Assembly (NCBI RefSeq): GCF_016735615.1
Contig: NZ_JAERSF010000002.1
Coordinates: forward strand, 682,001-746,000
Source of the DNA: Flavobacterium tagetis
GTDB lineage: Bacteria > Bacteroidota > Bacteroidia > Flavobacteriales > Flavobacteriaceae
Direction: 5' to 3'
DNA: 64,000 nucleotides
Shown here: piece after piece, positions 17,285 to 25,943 of the stretch
Layout of the letters: the number at the start of each line of letters is the position of its first letter
Position numbering within the stretch: position 1 is the stretch's first letter
Program-made: the position numbers and the translations under genes
Notes under the pieces: generated by a model
The model's input: the letters and a program-made list of their open reading frames with translations, nothing else
What the model was told of the DNA's origin: nothing
Databases searched by the model: none

Positions 17285-19210
17285 TTATGAAACTACTTCT
17301 TCTAAATTTTTGTCAAAAGTACGTTTTCCGAAGATGTTTTCTAAGTCATCTTTAAAGATTACTTCTTTTTCAATCAGAATATCAGCAAGTTGATTTAGTT
17401 TGTCTTTGTTTTCTTCTAGTATCTGAATCGCTCTTTGGTACTGACCTTCGATTAAATCTGAAATTTCTTTGTCAATAATTTTTGCTGTTTCATCAGAATA
17501 CGGTTTAGAGAAGTTGTATTCGCTTTGTCCAGTTGAATCGTAATACGTAACGTTTCCGATTTTATCGTTCAATCCGTAGATGGTTACCATTGCACGAGCT
17601 TGACGAGTTACTTTTTCTAAATCGCTTAAAGCTCCAGTTGAAATTCTGTCGAAAGTTACTTTTTCAGCAGCTCTACCTCCCATAGTAGCACACATTTCGT
17701 CTAACATTTGATCTGTTCTTACGATTTGTCTTTCTTCTGGTAAATACCAAGCAGCACCTAAGCTTTGTCCACGAGGAACAATTGTTACTTTAATAAGTGG
17801 TGCAGCATGCTCTAACATCCAGCTTACAGTAGCGTGACCAGCTTCGTGAATTGCAATTGCTCTTTTTTCGTCTGGAGTGATAATTTTGTTTTTCTTTTCA
17901 AGACCACCAATAATTCTATCAACAGCGTCAAGGAAATCTTGTCTGTCAACAGCAGCTTTGTTATTACGAGCAGCGATAAGAGCAGCTTCGTTACAAACAT
18001 TAGCAATATCAGCACCAGAGAAACCTGGGGTTTGTTTTGCTAAGAAATCTAAATCAAGACCTTCAACTTTTTTGATAGGAGCTAAGTGTACTTTAAAGAT
18101 TTCAGCTCTTTCGCGGATGTCTGGTAAGTCAACAAAGATTTGTCTGTCAAAACGTCCTGCACGCATTAAAGCTTTGTCAAGAACGTCAGCTCTGTTTGTT
18201 GCTGCCAAAACGATTACGTTAGAGTTTGTACCAAAACCATCCATTTCTGTTAGTAATTGGTTCAAAGTGTTTTCTCTTTCGTCGTTTCCGCCAGACATAT
18301 TGCTTTTTCCTCTTGCTCTACCAACAGCATCGATCTCGTCGATGAAAATAATAGCAGGAGATTTTTCTTTTGCTTGTTTAAATAAGTCACGTACACGTGA
18401 TGCACCAACTCCTACGAACATTTCTACGAAATCTGAACCTGATAGAGAGAAGAAAGGTACTTGCGCTTCACCAGCAACAGCTTTTGCCAATAAAGTTTTA
18501 CCAGTTCCCGGAGGTCCTACCAATAAAGCTCCTTTTGGAATTTTACCTCCAAGATTTGTATATTTTTCTGGGTTTTTAAGGAATTCAACGATTTCCTGAA
18601 TTTCTTCTTTAGCACCTTCTAAACCTGCAACATCTTTAAACGTAGTTTTAATGTCTGTTTTTTCATCAAACAATTTAGCTTTAGATTTTCCGATATTGAA
18701 AATCTGTCCGCCTCCGCCGGCGCCTCCGCCAGACATTTTACGCATAATGAAAATCCATACACCAACAATAATGATGATAGGAAGTAAGCTGATTAAAATA
18801 TCGCTCCAGTTGTTTGCTTCTTTAAAGTCGTAATCAACTAGTTTTTTTTCAGCTTTTGCTTTGTCAAGTTTTTCTTGAAAAGATTTTAAATCACCAAATT
18901 TTGTAGTGTAGTGAGGACCTTTGTTAGGTCTGTCAAACACATCTTTAGATACCTTTTTATTAGCTGGATCTTTTAATCCGGCATCAGAAAGGTAAATTTC
19001 AGCATCTTTATTATTAAAAATGATAACATTTTTAATTTCTCCTTTAGCCAACATATTATCAATGTCGGATGATTTTAGTTGAGCAGGTTCGCTCAAGCTA
19101 GATCCTCCTGTGGCAAAACTTATGAATAAAAAAACTAAAAGTATTGCGGTGTATATTAACCAAGGACTTATTTTAAATTTATTCGGATTTGGATTATTAT
19201 CTTTAGCCAT
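17285..19210 (-). CDS. ftsH: ATP-dependent zinc metalloprotease FtsH
   Basis: The 641-residue, membrane-anchored AAA+ protease degrades unassembled membrane proteins and short-lived regulators. Domains in order: a transmembrane helix (about residues 16-34), a periplasmic segment, a second helix (about 137-155), a glycine-rich linker, the AAA module with Walker A GPPGTGKT (232-239), Walker B IIFIDEIDAVG and second-region-of-homology arginines (ADVLDKALMRAGRFDRQ), then the M41 peptidase with HEAGH (455-459). The start lies 15 bases after rsfS, so they form one unit, closed by a strong hairpin. Confidence 0.98.
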   Translation of the reverse strand: MAKDNNPNPNKFKISPWLIYTAILLVFLFISFATGGSSLSEPAQLKSSDIDNMLAKGEIKNVIIFNNKDAEIYLSDAGLKDPANKKVSKDVFDRPNKGPHYTTKFGDLKSFQEKLDKAKAEKKLVDYDFKEANNWSDILISLLPIIIIVGVWIFIMRKMSGGGAGGGGQIFNIGKSKAKLFDEKTDIKTTFKDVAGLEGAKEEIQEIVEFLKNPEKYTNLGGKIPKGALLVGPPGTGKTLLAKAVAGEAQVPFFSLSGSDFVEMFVGVGASRVRDLFKQAKEKSPAIIFIDEIDAVGRARGKSNMSGGNDERENTLNQLLTEMDGFGTNSNVIVLAATNRADVLDKALMRAGRFDRQIFVDLPDIRERAEIFKVHLAPIKKVEGLDLDFLAKQTPGFSGADIANVCNEAALIAARNNKAAVDRQDFLDAVDRIIGGLEKKNKIITPDEKRAIAIHEAGHATVSWMLEHAAPLIKVTIVPRGQSLGAAWYLPEERQIVRTDQMLDEMCATMGGRAAEKVTFDRISTGALSDLEKVTRQARAMVTIYGLNDKIGNVTYYDSTGQSEYNFSKPYSDETAKIIDKEISDLIEGQYQRAIQILEENKDKLNQLADILIEKEVIFKDDLENIFGKRTFDKNLEEVVS

Positions 19211-19225
19211 TTAATGAAAGTTTCT

Positions 19226-19597
19226 TTAGTATTTGTTCTCGATTGAAGTTATTTTGGCATCGCCCCAAAGGCTTTCGATGTTGTAATATTCGCGAATATG
19301 TTTCTGGAAAACGTGTACTACAATATGTACATAGTCCATTAAAACCCATTCTGCGTTATCGGTTCCTTCTACGTGCCAAGGTTTATCTTTTAAGTCTTTT
19401 GATACAATTTTTTGAATTGAGTTTACGATGGCGTTAACTTGGGTGTTTGAGCTACCGTTGCAAATAACAAAATAGTCGCATACAGCTGTATCTATATCTC
19501 TTAAGTCAAGAATGTCGATATCATTTCCTTTTACTTCCTCAATCCCTTTGATTATGTTCGCCAGTAGAACATCATTATTAATAGTCTTTTTCGCCAT
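19226..19597 (-). CDS. rsfS: Ribosome silencing factor RsfS
   Basis: The 123-residue protein of the RsfS/Iojap family binds ribosomal protein uL14 and blocks subunit joining during starvation. Typical motifs are DLRDIDTAVCDYFVICNGSS, KPWHVEGTDNAEWVLMDYVHIVVHVF and YYNIESLWGDA. It is divergent from birA and leads the unit with ftsH, an arrangement often seen in Bacteroidota. Confidence 0.96.
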   Translation of the reverse strand: MAKKTINNDVLLANIIKGIEEVKGNDIDILDLRDIDTAVCDYFVICNGSSNTQVNAIVNSIQKIVSKDLKDKPWHVEGTDNAEWVLMDYVHIVVHVFQKHIREYYNIESLWGDAKITSIENKY

Positions 19598-19614
19598 GAA
19601 TTATTTTATATGAA

Positions 19615-19648
19615 TTTGTAAAGTTACCAAATTTTGTGATTATTTTTG
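19615..19648 (+). promoter_or_regulatory. Promoter of birA
   Basis: TTTG-N22-TATTTTTG, both elements matching the Bacteroidota consensus (spacer slightly long), about 41 bases upstream of the ATG in the divergent rsfS/birA gap. Confidence 0.5.
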
Positions 19649-19689
19649 AACCTTAACAAAATATTAAATTAAGATATTTAAATTATTTA

Positions 19690-20418
19690 ATGAAACTAAT
19701 CAAACTCGATGCCATAGATTCTACAAATGACTTTCTGAAGGCTTTGGCAAGTCAGGATGAACTGGAGAATTTTACAACGGTAACAGCTGAAAATCAGACA
19801 AAAGGCAAGGGGCAAGTAGGTGGAGTATGGAAGACTGAAGCGGGTAAGAACTTAACTATGAGTGTCTTGGTGAAAGATTTTCTCTTTAGTAATGACGAAG
19901 TTTTTAATTTGAGCGTCTTAGTTTCGCTATCTGTTGCAGAGGTTTTAAAAACATTAAATATTCCTGATATTTGTATTAAATGGCCAAACGACATTCTGTC
20001 ATACAATAAGAAATTGGTTGGCATATTAATCGAAAACACCTTAAAAAGCGATGGCAGAATCGTGTCAGTTGCCGGAATCGGAATCAATGTAAATCAGACT
20101 GATTTTAACGAATTGCCAACAGCTTCTTCTATGGCAGTTATTGCAGGTAAGTCTTTTGATAAAGAAGAACTGGCTATTTTAATTGTCGAAAAACTAAAAG
20201 AGAAAATTCAATCTTGGAATACCTCAGCACAGATTTTTTGGGATGATTATTTTAATTTTTTATTTAAAAAAGGAATTCCGACAGCATTTAGAGACAATTA
20301 CAACAAAGATTTCATGGGAATCATTCAAGGCGTTTCTCCATTGGGAAAATTGCAAGTTTTGCTAGAAGATGATTCTGTTGCAGAGTTTGAGATTAAAGAA
20401 GTGAAAATGCTTTACTAA
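19690..20418 (+). CDS. birA: Biotin--[acetyl-CoA-carboxylase] ligase
   Basis: The 242-residue biotin protein ligase activates biotin as biotinyl-5'-AMP and attaches it to carboxylase carrier proteins. Motifs: DAIDSTNDFLK, the adenylate loop TKGKGQVGGVW, IKWPNDILSYNKKLVGILIE (catalytic lysine region) and SVAGIGINVNQ. There is no N-terminal helix-turn-helix, so this is the monofunctional (non-repressor) type. Confidence 0.95.
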   Translation: MKLIKLDAIDSTNDFLKALASQDELENFTTVTAENQTKGKGQVGGVWKTEAGKNLTMSVLVKDFLFSNDEVFNLSVLVSLSVAEVLKTLNIPDICIKWPNDILSYNKKLVGILIENTLKSDGRIVSVAGIGINVNQTDFNELPTASSMAVIAGKSFDKEELAILIVEKLKEKIQSWNTSAQIFWDDYFNFLFKKGIPTAFRDNYNKDFMGIIQGVSPLGKLQVLLEDDSVAEFEIKEVKMLY

Positions 20419-20465
20419 GTTGCTAAGGTTCTCAGATGCTGAGATTCTAAGTTTTTTATTTTAAT

Positions 20466-20579
20466 CTCGCAAAGTCGCTAAGACGCTAAGTTATTAATGT
20501 TTTAATCTTTAAAAAAAATCTGCTTAAATCATTTTCAATCTGTGTAAAAAAAAACTTTGCGTCTCTGCAACTTTGCGAG
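20466..20579. repeat. CGCAAAG-type imperfect palindrome
   Basis: CTCGCAAAGT (20466-20475) pairs exactly with ACTTTGCGAG (20570-20579). Adjoining CGCTAAGACGCTAAGTT and AACTTTGCGTCTCTGC extend the pairing with mismatches. It fills the gap between birA and the SRPBCC gene. Confidence 0.6.
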
Positions 20580-20585
20580 AGTATA

Positions 20586-20617
20586 AAAAAAAATGTCCAA
20601 CAATAGTCGGACATTTT
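20586..20617 (-). terminator. Terminator of the SRPBCC gene
   Basis: AAAATGTCC / GGACATTTT stem followed on the minus strand by a run of T. Confidence 0.7.
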
Positions 20618-20650
20618 CATTTATAATTCACAATTAATAATTCATCATTA

Positions 20651-21043
20651 TTAAAGCTTGTGCATATTGTTTGCTAAAGTTTCAATAAACTTACCAATTG
20701 GACCTTTAACCATCATCGCCATCATAGCGTTGAATTCGCCTTCAAAAAATAATTGAACCGCACTTTCTGAATCAGAAACAGTGTCAATGTTTGAAGTTAG
20801 TGTAAACGGAAGTTTATCACTTGCAGCACCCAAAACGATTTTATTTGGAGCTACTTTATCTTTCATTTTTAATTTGATTTCCGGCATCCCTTTCAATCCA
20901 AAAATAAAAGCGTCTTCACCAGTCACTTCAAATTTAGCGATATTGTCTGGCATTAATTTTTCGAAATTCTTTACGTCAGTCAGTTGATCAAATAAATCCT
21001 GAGCTGATTTCTGAACAGTAACTTTTGGACTTTCTAAGTTCAT
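20651..21043 (-). CDS. SRPBCC-superfamily lipid/ligand-binding-like protein
   Basis: The 130-residue protein has the START/Bet v1-like layout: an opening beta strand, then DLFDQLTDVKNFEKLMPD, and a long C-terminal amphipathic helix (GKFIETLANNMHKL). No signal peptide is present. It sits directly downstream of pyrE on the same strand but 194 bases away, a gap holding AAATCTAAAATC and CGCAAAG repeats. The ligand is unknown. Confidence 0.75.
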   Translation of the reverse strand: MNLESPKVTVQKSAQDLFDQLTDVKNFEKLMPDNIAKFEVTGEDAFIFGLKGMPEIKLKMKDKVAPNKIVLGAASDKLPFTLTSNIDTVSDSESAVQLFFEGEFNAMMAMMVKGPIGKFIETLANNMHKL

Positions 21044-21237
21044 ATTGTTTTTTGTTTTTTTGTTTTTGTTTTTTTACTGCAAAGGACGCAAGGTTTTTTT
21101 TATGATGCTTGACTTTATTTAAGTTCGCAAAGCTGAAACGTTAAATAAAATTTCAATTTTTTAAATCCAAATTCCAAAAATCTTGATCATACAGAAAAGA
21201 AATCTAAAATCTAAAATCTGCAATCAGAAATCTAAAA

Positions 21238-21885
21238 TTAGCTTTCTTGTCCCCAAGTCGATGGGCTTACGCTCCATTCTTGTAGAGTAGATTGTTGATC
21301 TTCTGTGATATATTGTTTTTGAACTGCTAAATCTAATAGATTTTCGTAGTTGCTTAAGGTGAATAAATCAACATTAGCTTCTTTAAAGTTTTCTTCGGCA
21401 ACACCAAAACCATAAGTGAAGATAGCTGCCATACCTTTAATATTAGCACCTTCGCTTCTTAAAGCTTCCACAGCCATCAAACTGCTTTTTCCAGTACTAA
21501 TTAAATCTTCTACAACCACAACATTTTGTCCTCTTTGTAAAAAACCTTCCACTTGGTTTTGTCTTCCGTGTTTTTTAGGTTCTGGACGCACGTAAACGAA
21601 CGGAAGCCCTAAACTTTCGGCAACCAAAATTCCAACTCCAATGGCTCCAGTAGCAACACCAGCAATCACATCAGGTTTTCCAAATTGTTTTTCAATGTTT
21701 TTAGCAAACTCATCACGAACATAGTTTCTGATGCTCGGAAATGAAAGAATTAACCTATTATCACAGTAAATAGGAGATTTCCAACCAGAAGCCCATGTAA
21801 AAGGATTTTCGGGATTCAATTTAATTGCATTTATTTGCAAAAGCAATTCGGCTGTTTTTTCGGCAGTATCTTTATTAAAAATCAT
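21238..21885 (-). CDS. pyrE: Orotate phosphoribosyltransferase
   Basis: It adds the ribose phosphate of PRPP to orotate, giving OMP in pyrimidine synthesis. The PRPP-binding motif is NVVVVEDLISTGKSS, and FVYVRPEPKKHGRQNQVEG is the catalytic loop region. FTWASGWKSPIYCDNR binds orotate. I start the protein at MIFNKDTAEK, which gives 215 residues. The open frame extends 11 codons further but would run into the start of the divergent NUDIX gene. A TACATTTG element 4 bases from this ATG implies a leaderless or nearly leaderless mRNA. Confidence 0.95.
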   Translation of the reverse strand: MIFNKDTAEKTAELLLQINAIKLNPENPFTWASGWKSPIYCDNRLILSFPSIRNYVRDEFAKNIEKQFGKPDVIAGVATGAIGVGILVAESLGLPFVYVRPEPKKHGRQNQVEGFLQRGQNVVVVEDLISTGKSSLMAVEALRSEGANIKGMAAIFTYGFGVAEENFKEANVDLFTLSNYENLLDLAVQKQYITEDQQSTLQEWSVSPSTWGQES

Positions 21886-21889
21886 AGTA

Positions 21890-21897
21890 CAAATGTA
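21890..21897 (-). promoter_or_regulatory. -7 promoter element of pyrE overlapping the NUDIX start codon
   Basis: TACATTTG on the minus strand, a full TAnnTTTG match. It covers the ATG (21893-21895) of the divergent NUDIX gene and lies 4 bases from the pyrE ATG. Confidence 0.5.
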
Positions 21898-22555
21898 TAA
21901 AGTTTTTGTAAACGACAAACCACTTTTTTTGACAAATGAAATCTCGCGCGAAACAGATTTCCAATTGTTCTTGTTGGAGAGTATTGATATCGAACAGCTT
22001 ATTATAAAAATTTTTCAAAATAAAATTCAAAAAGCGATTCTATATCATCCCGACGAAAGTGAGATGATGAAAACCCTAAAAGCCAAAATTCCGGTAAATA
22101 AAGCAGGCGGAGGCTTTGTCTACAACAAAAAAGGCGAAGTCTTGTTTATCTTTAGAAACGGAAAATGGGACCTGCCAAAAGGCGGAATCGAGAAAGGGGA
22201 AGACATCGAGGCGACGGCTATGCGTGAGGTAGAAGAGGAGACAGGAGTAAACCAGCTTCGTATTACGAATAAACTTCAAAAAACCTATCATATCTTCAAA
22301 CGCAACGGAAAATACAAACTCAAAATCACGCATTGGTTCGAAATGCAGTCTGATTTTGAAGGAACACCACACGGACAAATCGAAGAAGGAATCGAAAAAG
22401 TAGCGTGGTTAAACCCAGAACAAATCAAAGAAGCACTTAAAAACTCTTACGAAAACATTAAATTATTGTTTGAAGAAGAAAATACAACAATAGAAAACAT
22501 CGGTGCGCCAATTGCTTATCGCTCAGGTCCAGATTCCAAAATAAAAGATATTTAA
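21893..22555 (+). CDS. NUDIX hydrolase
   Basis: The 220-residue protein has a complete NUDIX box in GGIEKGEDIEATAMREVEEETGV (split here as GGIEKGEDIEAT and AMREVEEETGV), preceded by NGKWDLPKG. NUDIX enzymes hydrolyse nucleoside diphosphates linked to other moieties. The first 70 residues are an extra N-terminal domain without recognised motifs, common in Bacteroidota members of this type. It is divergent from pyrE with 7 bases between the two start codons. The substrate cannot be inferred. Confidence 0.9.
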   Translation: MYKVFVNDKPLFLTNEISRETDFQLFLLESIDIEQLIIKIFQNKIQKAILYHPDESEMMKTLKAKIPVNKAGGGFVYNKKGEVLFIFRNGKWDLPKGGIEKGEDIEATAMREVEEETGVNQLRITNKLQKTYHIFKRNGKYKLKITHWFEMQSDFEGTPHGQIEEGIEKVAWLNPEQIKEALKNSYENIKLLFEEENTTIENIGAPIAYRSGPDSKIKDI

Positions 22556-22649
22556 AGTCTCTAAATTGGAATTTGACATTTAAAATTTTGAGTTTGGAAT
22601 TTGGAATTTGGAAAAATTGAAATTTTAGTTATTTGGTCGTGCCACCAAT

Positions 22650-22695
22650 AAAAAAAAAGACCCAATCAACTTTGCGTTCATTGGGTCTTTTTTTT
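22650..22695. terminator. Bidirectional terminator
   Basis: AAAAAAGACCCAAT / ATTGGGTCTTTTTT stem with a 13-base loop between convergent NUDIX and DUF4287 genes, with A- and T-runs on the two sides. Confidence 0.8.
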
Positions 22696-22698
22696 ATT

Positions 22699-22758
22699 GC
22701 TGTCGGGCTATCCGCGCTACTTCGGTAGCTTGCTTCTATCCCTCACGCGGGCACTCGT
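22699..22758 (-). repeat. GATAGC-type structured repeat, divergent copy
   Basis: On the minus strand it contains GTGAGGGATAGAAGC, then a hairpin GCTAC-CGAA-GTAGC, then GCGGATAGC. The outer GATAGAAGC and GCGGATAGC parts match the copies at 32372 and 45188. Read on the plus strand, the hairpin closes with a C(TTCG)G tetraloop. Confidence 0.55.
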
Positions 22759-22794
22759 CTTTAAAAGTTCATTTTGTTTTTAGTGAGAACTTTT

Positions 22795-23025
22795 TTACTC
22801 GCTATCCTCATTTTTAATGCCTTTTAGCAATGCATAAATAGCCATTGCATGTCCTTGACCTAAAGCAAAATCAGATTTTAGCCAGTTTACAATATCTCCA
22901 GCTTTTACTTCGGGTTTTAATTCTCCGTTTGCAGTAAAACCTTTTTGTTCAGCTAAAGTTCTAAACTCAGCAGGACCATTTCCTGTTTTTTCTTTGATTG
23001 TTTTTAGGTATCCCTGAAATGACAT
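22795..23025 (-). CDS. DUF4287-family small protein
   Basis: From the internal methionine (MSFQGYLKTIKEKTG) the protein is 76 residues. It matches the DUF4287 pattern: SFQGYLKTIKEKTGNGPAEF, then GELKPEVKAGDIVNWLKSDFALGQGHAMAIYALLKG. The 13 residues before this methionine look untranslated. The function of the family is unknown. Some homologues are fused to DUF5655, which is absent here. Confidence 0.85.
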   Translation of the reverse strand: MSFQGYLKTIKEKTGNGPAEFRTLAEQKGFTANGELKPEVKAGDIVNWLKSDFALGQGHAMAIYALLKGIKNEDSE

Positions 23026-23154
23026 AAAAATATAAGTTAGAAGTTTAGTAAAACGAAAATACAAATTAAAAGTAGGATTAATATTCGGTTTTTTAATTTG
23101 TTTAGTTCACTTAAATAAACCAACCCTATTAATCATAGAGTTATTTAATATAGT

Positions 23155-23271
23155 TTATTTGACTTTTTTATAAATTTTGTACAGCAAGTAAAATATTGCT
23201 ATCGCAAAAAGCAAACAAAAAAATTGCCAAGCCATCAACGTATAATCGTAATCTTTTATGCTTACATCCAT
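23155..23271 (-). CDS. 38-residue single-pass membrane protein (short gene)
   Basis: Translation on the minus strand begins MDVSIKDYDYTLMAWQ, continues with the hydrophobic stretch FFCLLFAIAIFYLLY and ends KIYKKVK. It thus has one transmembrane helix with a basic tail, which would be the cytoplasmic end by the positive-inside rule. Small proteins of this design are frequent in Flavobacteriia. It fills most of the otherwise empty stretch between the DUF4287 gene and the next plus-strand gene. Coding status is inferred from composition only, and no promoter was identified. Confidence 0.55.
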   Translation of the reverse strand: MDVSIKDYDYTLMAWQFFCLLFAIAIFYLLYKIYKKVK

Positions 23272-23365
23272 ATATCTAAAGGTTTCTGTTTTTATAATTA
23301 TAAAGTAAATAATAAAATTTTGAATTTCACTACGTAACCCTTGTTATTTTTATAGGTTTTTTCTT

Positions 23366-23373
23366 TATTTTTG
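23366..23373 (+). promoter_or_regulatory. -7 promoter element before the 135-residue membrane protein
   Basis: TATTTTTG, a full TAnnTTTG match, 39 bases ahead of the chosen ATG. A TTG lies about 22 bases upstream. Confidence 0.4.
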
Positions 23374-23412
23374 ATTTGTTAATGTATTTTGCCACGGAAA
23401 AATAAACTAAAC

Positions 23413-23817
23413 ATGTCAATAAATTTAAAAGTTGCAAGATTCATTGCAATGTTTCCTTTTCTTTTAATCTTCGGACTTCAAGAGAATGGGGTTCCAACTA
23501 TTGCTTTACTACTGATTTATTTCTACCAATTTTTGCACGACCTTTTTACTAGCGTGAGGTTTGGAATATTTTGGGAAGGGTTATCAATTATTCCTGTATT
23601 TTTTCTACTTATTTTGTTTTTAATAAGTAGGAATTATAAAGTTCTCTTGGGTTGTTTTGTAGTGTTATTGGTTTATCAGGTTTACGTTACAGGACTTGTG
23701 AATAATTACCAGAACATACACAGTGCTTTTTTACTCCCTTTAACTGTGTTTGTAATATCATCAATTTACGTCATAGCAATAGTGAAAAAACAAAAACCGG
23801 ATATCAAAGTTTCTTAA
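23413..23817 (+). CDS. Hypothetical membrane protein
   Basis: The ATG gives a protein of 134 residues with four hydrophobic segments (IAMFPFLLIFGL, TIALLLIYFYQF, IIPVFFLLILFLI with VLLGCFVVLLVYQVYVTGL, and AFLLPLTVFVISSIYVIAIV). I prefer this ATG to an in-frame TTG 24 bases upstream. No family is recognised. It is followed on the same strand, 80 bases on, by another small membrane protein. Confidence 0.6.
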   Translation: MSINLKVARFIAMFPFLLIFGLQENGVPTIALLLIYFYQFLHDLFTSVRFGIFWEGLSIIPVFFLLILFLISRNYKVLLGCFVVLLVYQVYVTGLVNNYQNIHSAFLLPLTVFVISSIYVIAIVKKQKPDIKVS

Positions 23818-23897
23818 CTTGTCAGCTTTTTAAGACAAAGAATTTGGTTAGTTTATAATGTTTAATGCTTTTTTTAATAATTTAATAATAACAGAAA

Positions 23898-24092
23898 ATG
23901 AAGAATAAATTTTTATTGTTCTTAATAATTGGTATTGCACTTTTTGTTTTTTTTTATTTCTCTGATTACTATTTTAACTTAAATATTGGTGATACATATT
24001 ATGTCATAAATTATTTTTACCCAATACTAATTGTTTTGATAGTTGGAAGTGCCATTTATTTTTACAAAAGAACCAAAGAAAAGTTAGGATAA
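23898..24092 (+). CDS. Small two-helix membrane protein
   Basis: 64 residues: MKNKFLLFLIIGIALFVFFYF, a short loop rich in Y, N and D, then FYPILIVLIVGSAIYFYKR and a basic tail. It is probably an inner-membrane hairpin with the tail in the cytoplasm. It is not recognised. It may be co-transcribed with the preceding membrane protein. Confidence 0.5.
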   Translation: MKNKFLLFLIIGIALFVFFYFSDYYFNLNIGDTYYVINYFYPILIVLIVGSAIYFYKRTKEKLG

Positions 24093-24136
24093 TTATTTTT
24101 ATTAAAAATAACTTAGCGACTTTGTGTTAAAAAAAT

Positions 24137-25864
24137 CTACATAACACGATAAACAGGATACTGCATATGCGCCTTTTCATAATAAACAGAATGTTTGTAA
24201 ATCCAATCTAATTGTGCTTGGGTGTTTTTAGCAAACTCGCGGTCGTTTTGTTTTTTAGCTTCTAATTCTGCTTTTAGAGCGGGGTTTTCTTTTAAAAGCT
24301 GTCCGGCAGTATCTTCAAAAATATATTCTGAGTAATGTTCTTTTTGCTGTAAAATTGGGTCAAAGAAATTCCAGTTAAAGAATGAATCAACACCTTCTGG
24401 TTCGAAGGCTTCTAGAAGATATTTTACGCCTTTTTGGTTGGTTGGCACTATATAATCTCCTTTGGCGAAAGCCATTTTAACCATTTTAGAAGTTACGGTT
24501 GTGTTTCGGTGTATGTAATGTCCTTCATAAGCTGATGGAGCGGTTTTAAAATCGGCAATTCTGTAGCTTTCGACTTCTATAATCGTATCGTTTTTAATTG
24601 TTTTAAACGAGATATTATTGTTTTTCAAAAGATCAATAATATTCCAATATCCTCTCGGAACAATATAAGCCGTCGGAATCACAACTTCTTTAACCGATTT
24701 AAATTCTTTAATGTACGGAACGTCTTTTTTATAAGGTTTGCTTCGGTCATAATACAAACGATTTCCTGTTGTCGCTTCGCTTTTTTTGTAGCCAGCTTCA
24801 TAACCTAAAAACGAAAAAGTAGTTGCTTTTGTGCTGTCCAATTCCCATTTTAAAGTGTATGACTTTTTAGGCTGATATTGTTCTAGATTCTTTACCCTTA
24901 AATCTTTTATCTTTTGATAATTTGAGTCGGTAAAATTCATCGTCGATTTCATGTATTCGTAGGTCATTTTTACACGTTCGGCATATTTTTTAAGCATGTG
25001 CGTTTCTACTACAAAACCAATCGTATTAAACAGGGAAGTGTAACCCGTTGTATATCTCGGACTATCTACAAATTGCCCGAAACCTTTGTCTGGAGTATCT
25101 TTAAATGAATCGACATAAGGCGTAGTTTCGATTTTCTTTTTCTGAAGATCTTTTACCAAAGCTGGCATCATTTCGTTATTCATAAAATCGCCCAAAACTG
25201 TTCCCAGTTTGTTGTGCTGTGTCATGATGTATGTTAGTTTGTATTGATAATCAGAACCGTTGCTTACGTGATTATCGATAAAAACATCGGCGTTTATTTT
25301 CTGAAAAATCTCAACAAAACTTTTGGTATTTCTGGTATCAGATTTCATTAAATCACGATTCAAATCGTAGTTTCTGGCATTTCCTCTAAAACCATAAATT
25401 TCTGGTCCGTCTTGGTTGGCGCGCGTTGTAGAATTTCTATTTAAAGCGCCGCCAATATTATAAACGGGAATGGTAACCAAAACGGTGTTTTTTGGCGCTT
25501 TCATTTTTCCTGTTGCCAAATCTCTGTAAAATTGCATTGTCGCGTCGATTCCATCAGGTTCCCCCGCGTGGATTCCGTTATTTACAAACAAAACGGCTTT
25601 GGTTTTCTGGATTTTATCGAAATCAAATTCCTTGTCAGGATTAAAAGTAATCATGTGCAGAGGCTCGCCAGAATCTGTCAATCCCATTTCTTTCATTTGA
25701 ATCGTTGGGAAGTCAGCAGCCAGCATCTTCCAATAAGCGATAGTTTCTTGATAGGAAGCAGATTGGTTCCCGTTTCCTTTCTCAAAAAACGTATCGTATT
25801 TTTTATTGCTTTGCGCAGAAATAATTATGGTGAAAAGTGAAAAGAGAAATGTAAAAAGTTTCAT
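24137..25864 (-). CDS. Secreted M14-family zinc carboxypeptidase
   Basis: The protein has 575 residues from MKLFTFLFSLFTIIISAQS, an ordinary signal peptide. The open frame upstream of this methionine holds no signal and is not used. M14 features are the zinc ligands in NGIHAGEPDG (H and E), the substrate arginine region NYDLNRDLMKSD, the third ligand in VFIDNHVSNG, and the probable catalytic glutamate in GFVVETHMLK. The long C-terminal part (about 350-575) has no recognised motif. It is a periplasmic or secreted peptidase, monocistronic, behind a TATATTTG element. Confidence 0.85.
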   Translation of the reverse strand: MKLFTFLFSLFTIIISAQSNKKYDTFFEKGNGNQSASYQETIAYWKMLAADFPTIQMKEMGLTDSGEPLHMITFNPDKEFDFDKIQKTKAVLFVNNGIHAGEPDGIDATMQFYRDLATGKMKAPKNTVLVTIPVYNIGGALNRNSTTRANQDGPEIYGFRGNARNYDLNRDLMKSDTRNTKSFVEIFQKINADVFIDNHVSNGSDYQYKLTYIMTQHNKLGTVLGDFMNNEMMPALVKDLQKKKIETTPYVDSFKDTPDKGFGQFVDSPRYTTGYTSLFNTIGFVVETHMLKKYAERVKMTYEYMKSTMNFTDSNYQKIKDLRVKNLEQYQPKKSYTLKWELDSTKATTFSFLGYEAGYKKSEATTGNRLYYDRSKPYKKDVPYIKEFKSVKEVVIPTAYIVPRGYWNIIDLLKNNNISFKTIKNDTIIEVESYRIADFKTAPSAYEGHYIHRNTTVTSKMVKMAFAKGDYIVPTNQKGVKYLLEAFEPEGVDSFFNWNFFDPILQQKEHYSEYIFEDTAGQLLKENPALKAELEAKKQNDREFAKNTQAQLDWIYKHSVYYEKAHMQYPVYRVM

Positions 25865-25884
25865 GGTTTTGGTTTTTTGATGGT

Positions 25885-25892
25885 CAAATATA
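25885..25892 (-). promoter_or_regulatory. -7 promoter element of the M14 peptidase
   Basis: TATATTTG on the minus strand, 20 bases before the ATG that begins the signal peptide. This supports the shorter start. Confidence 0.5.
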
Positions 25893-25943
25893 ATAGTTTT
25901 ATTTGTTTCAGGTTTCAAGTTTCAGGTTTCATGTACTTTGTGT

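Noticed and set aside
17877..18599. A 240-codon open frame antisense to ftsH
   Set aside because: It lies wholly within ftsH on the opposite strand, has serine/leucine-rich composition typical of a shadow frame, and has no promoter or family motif.
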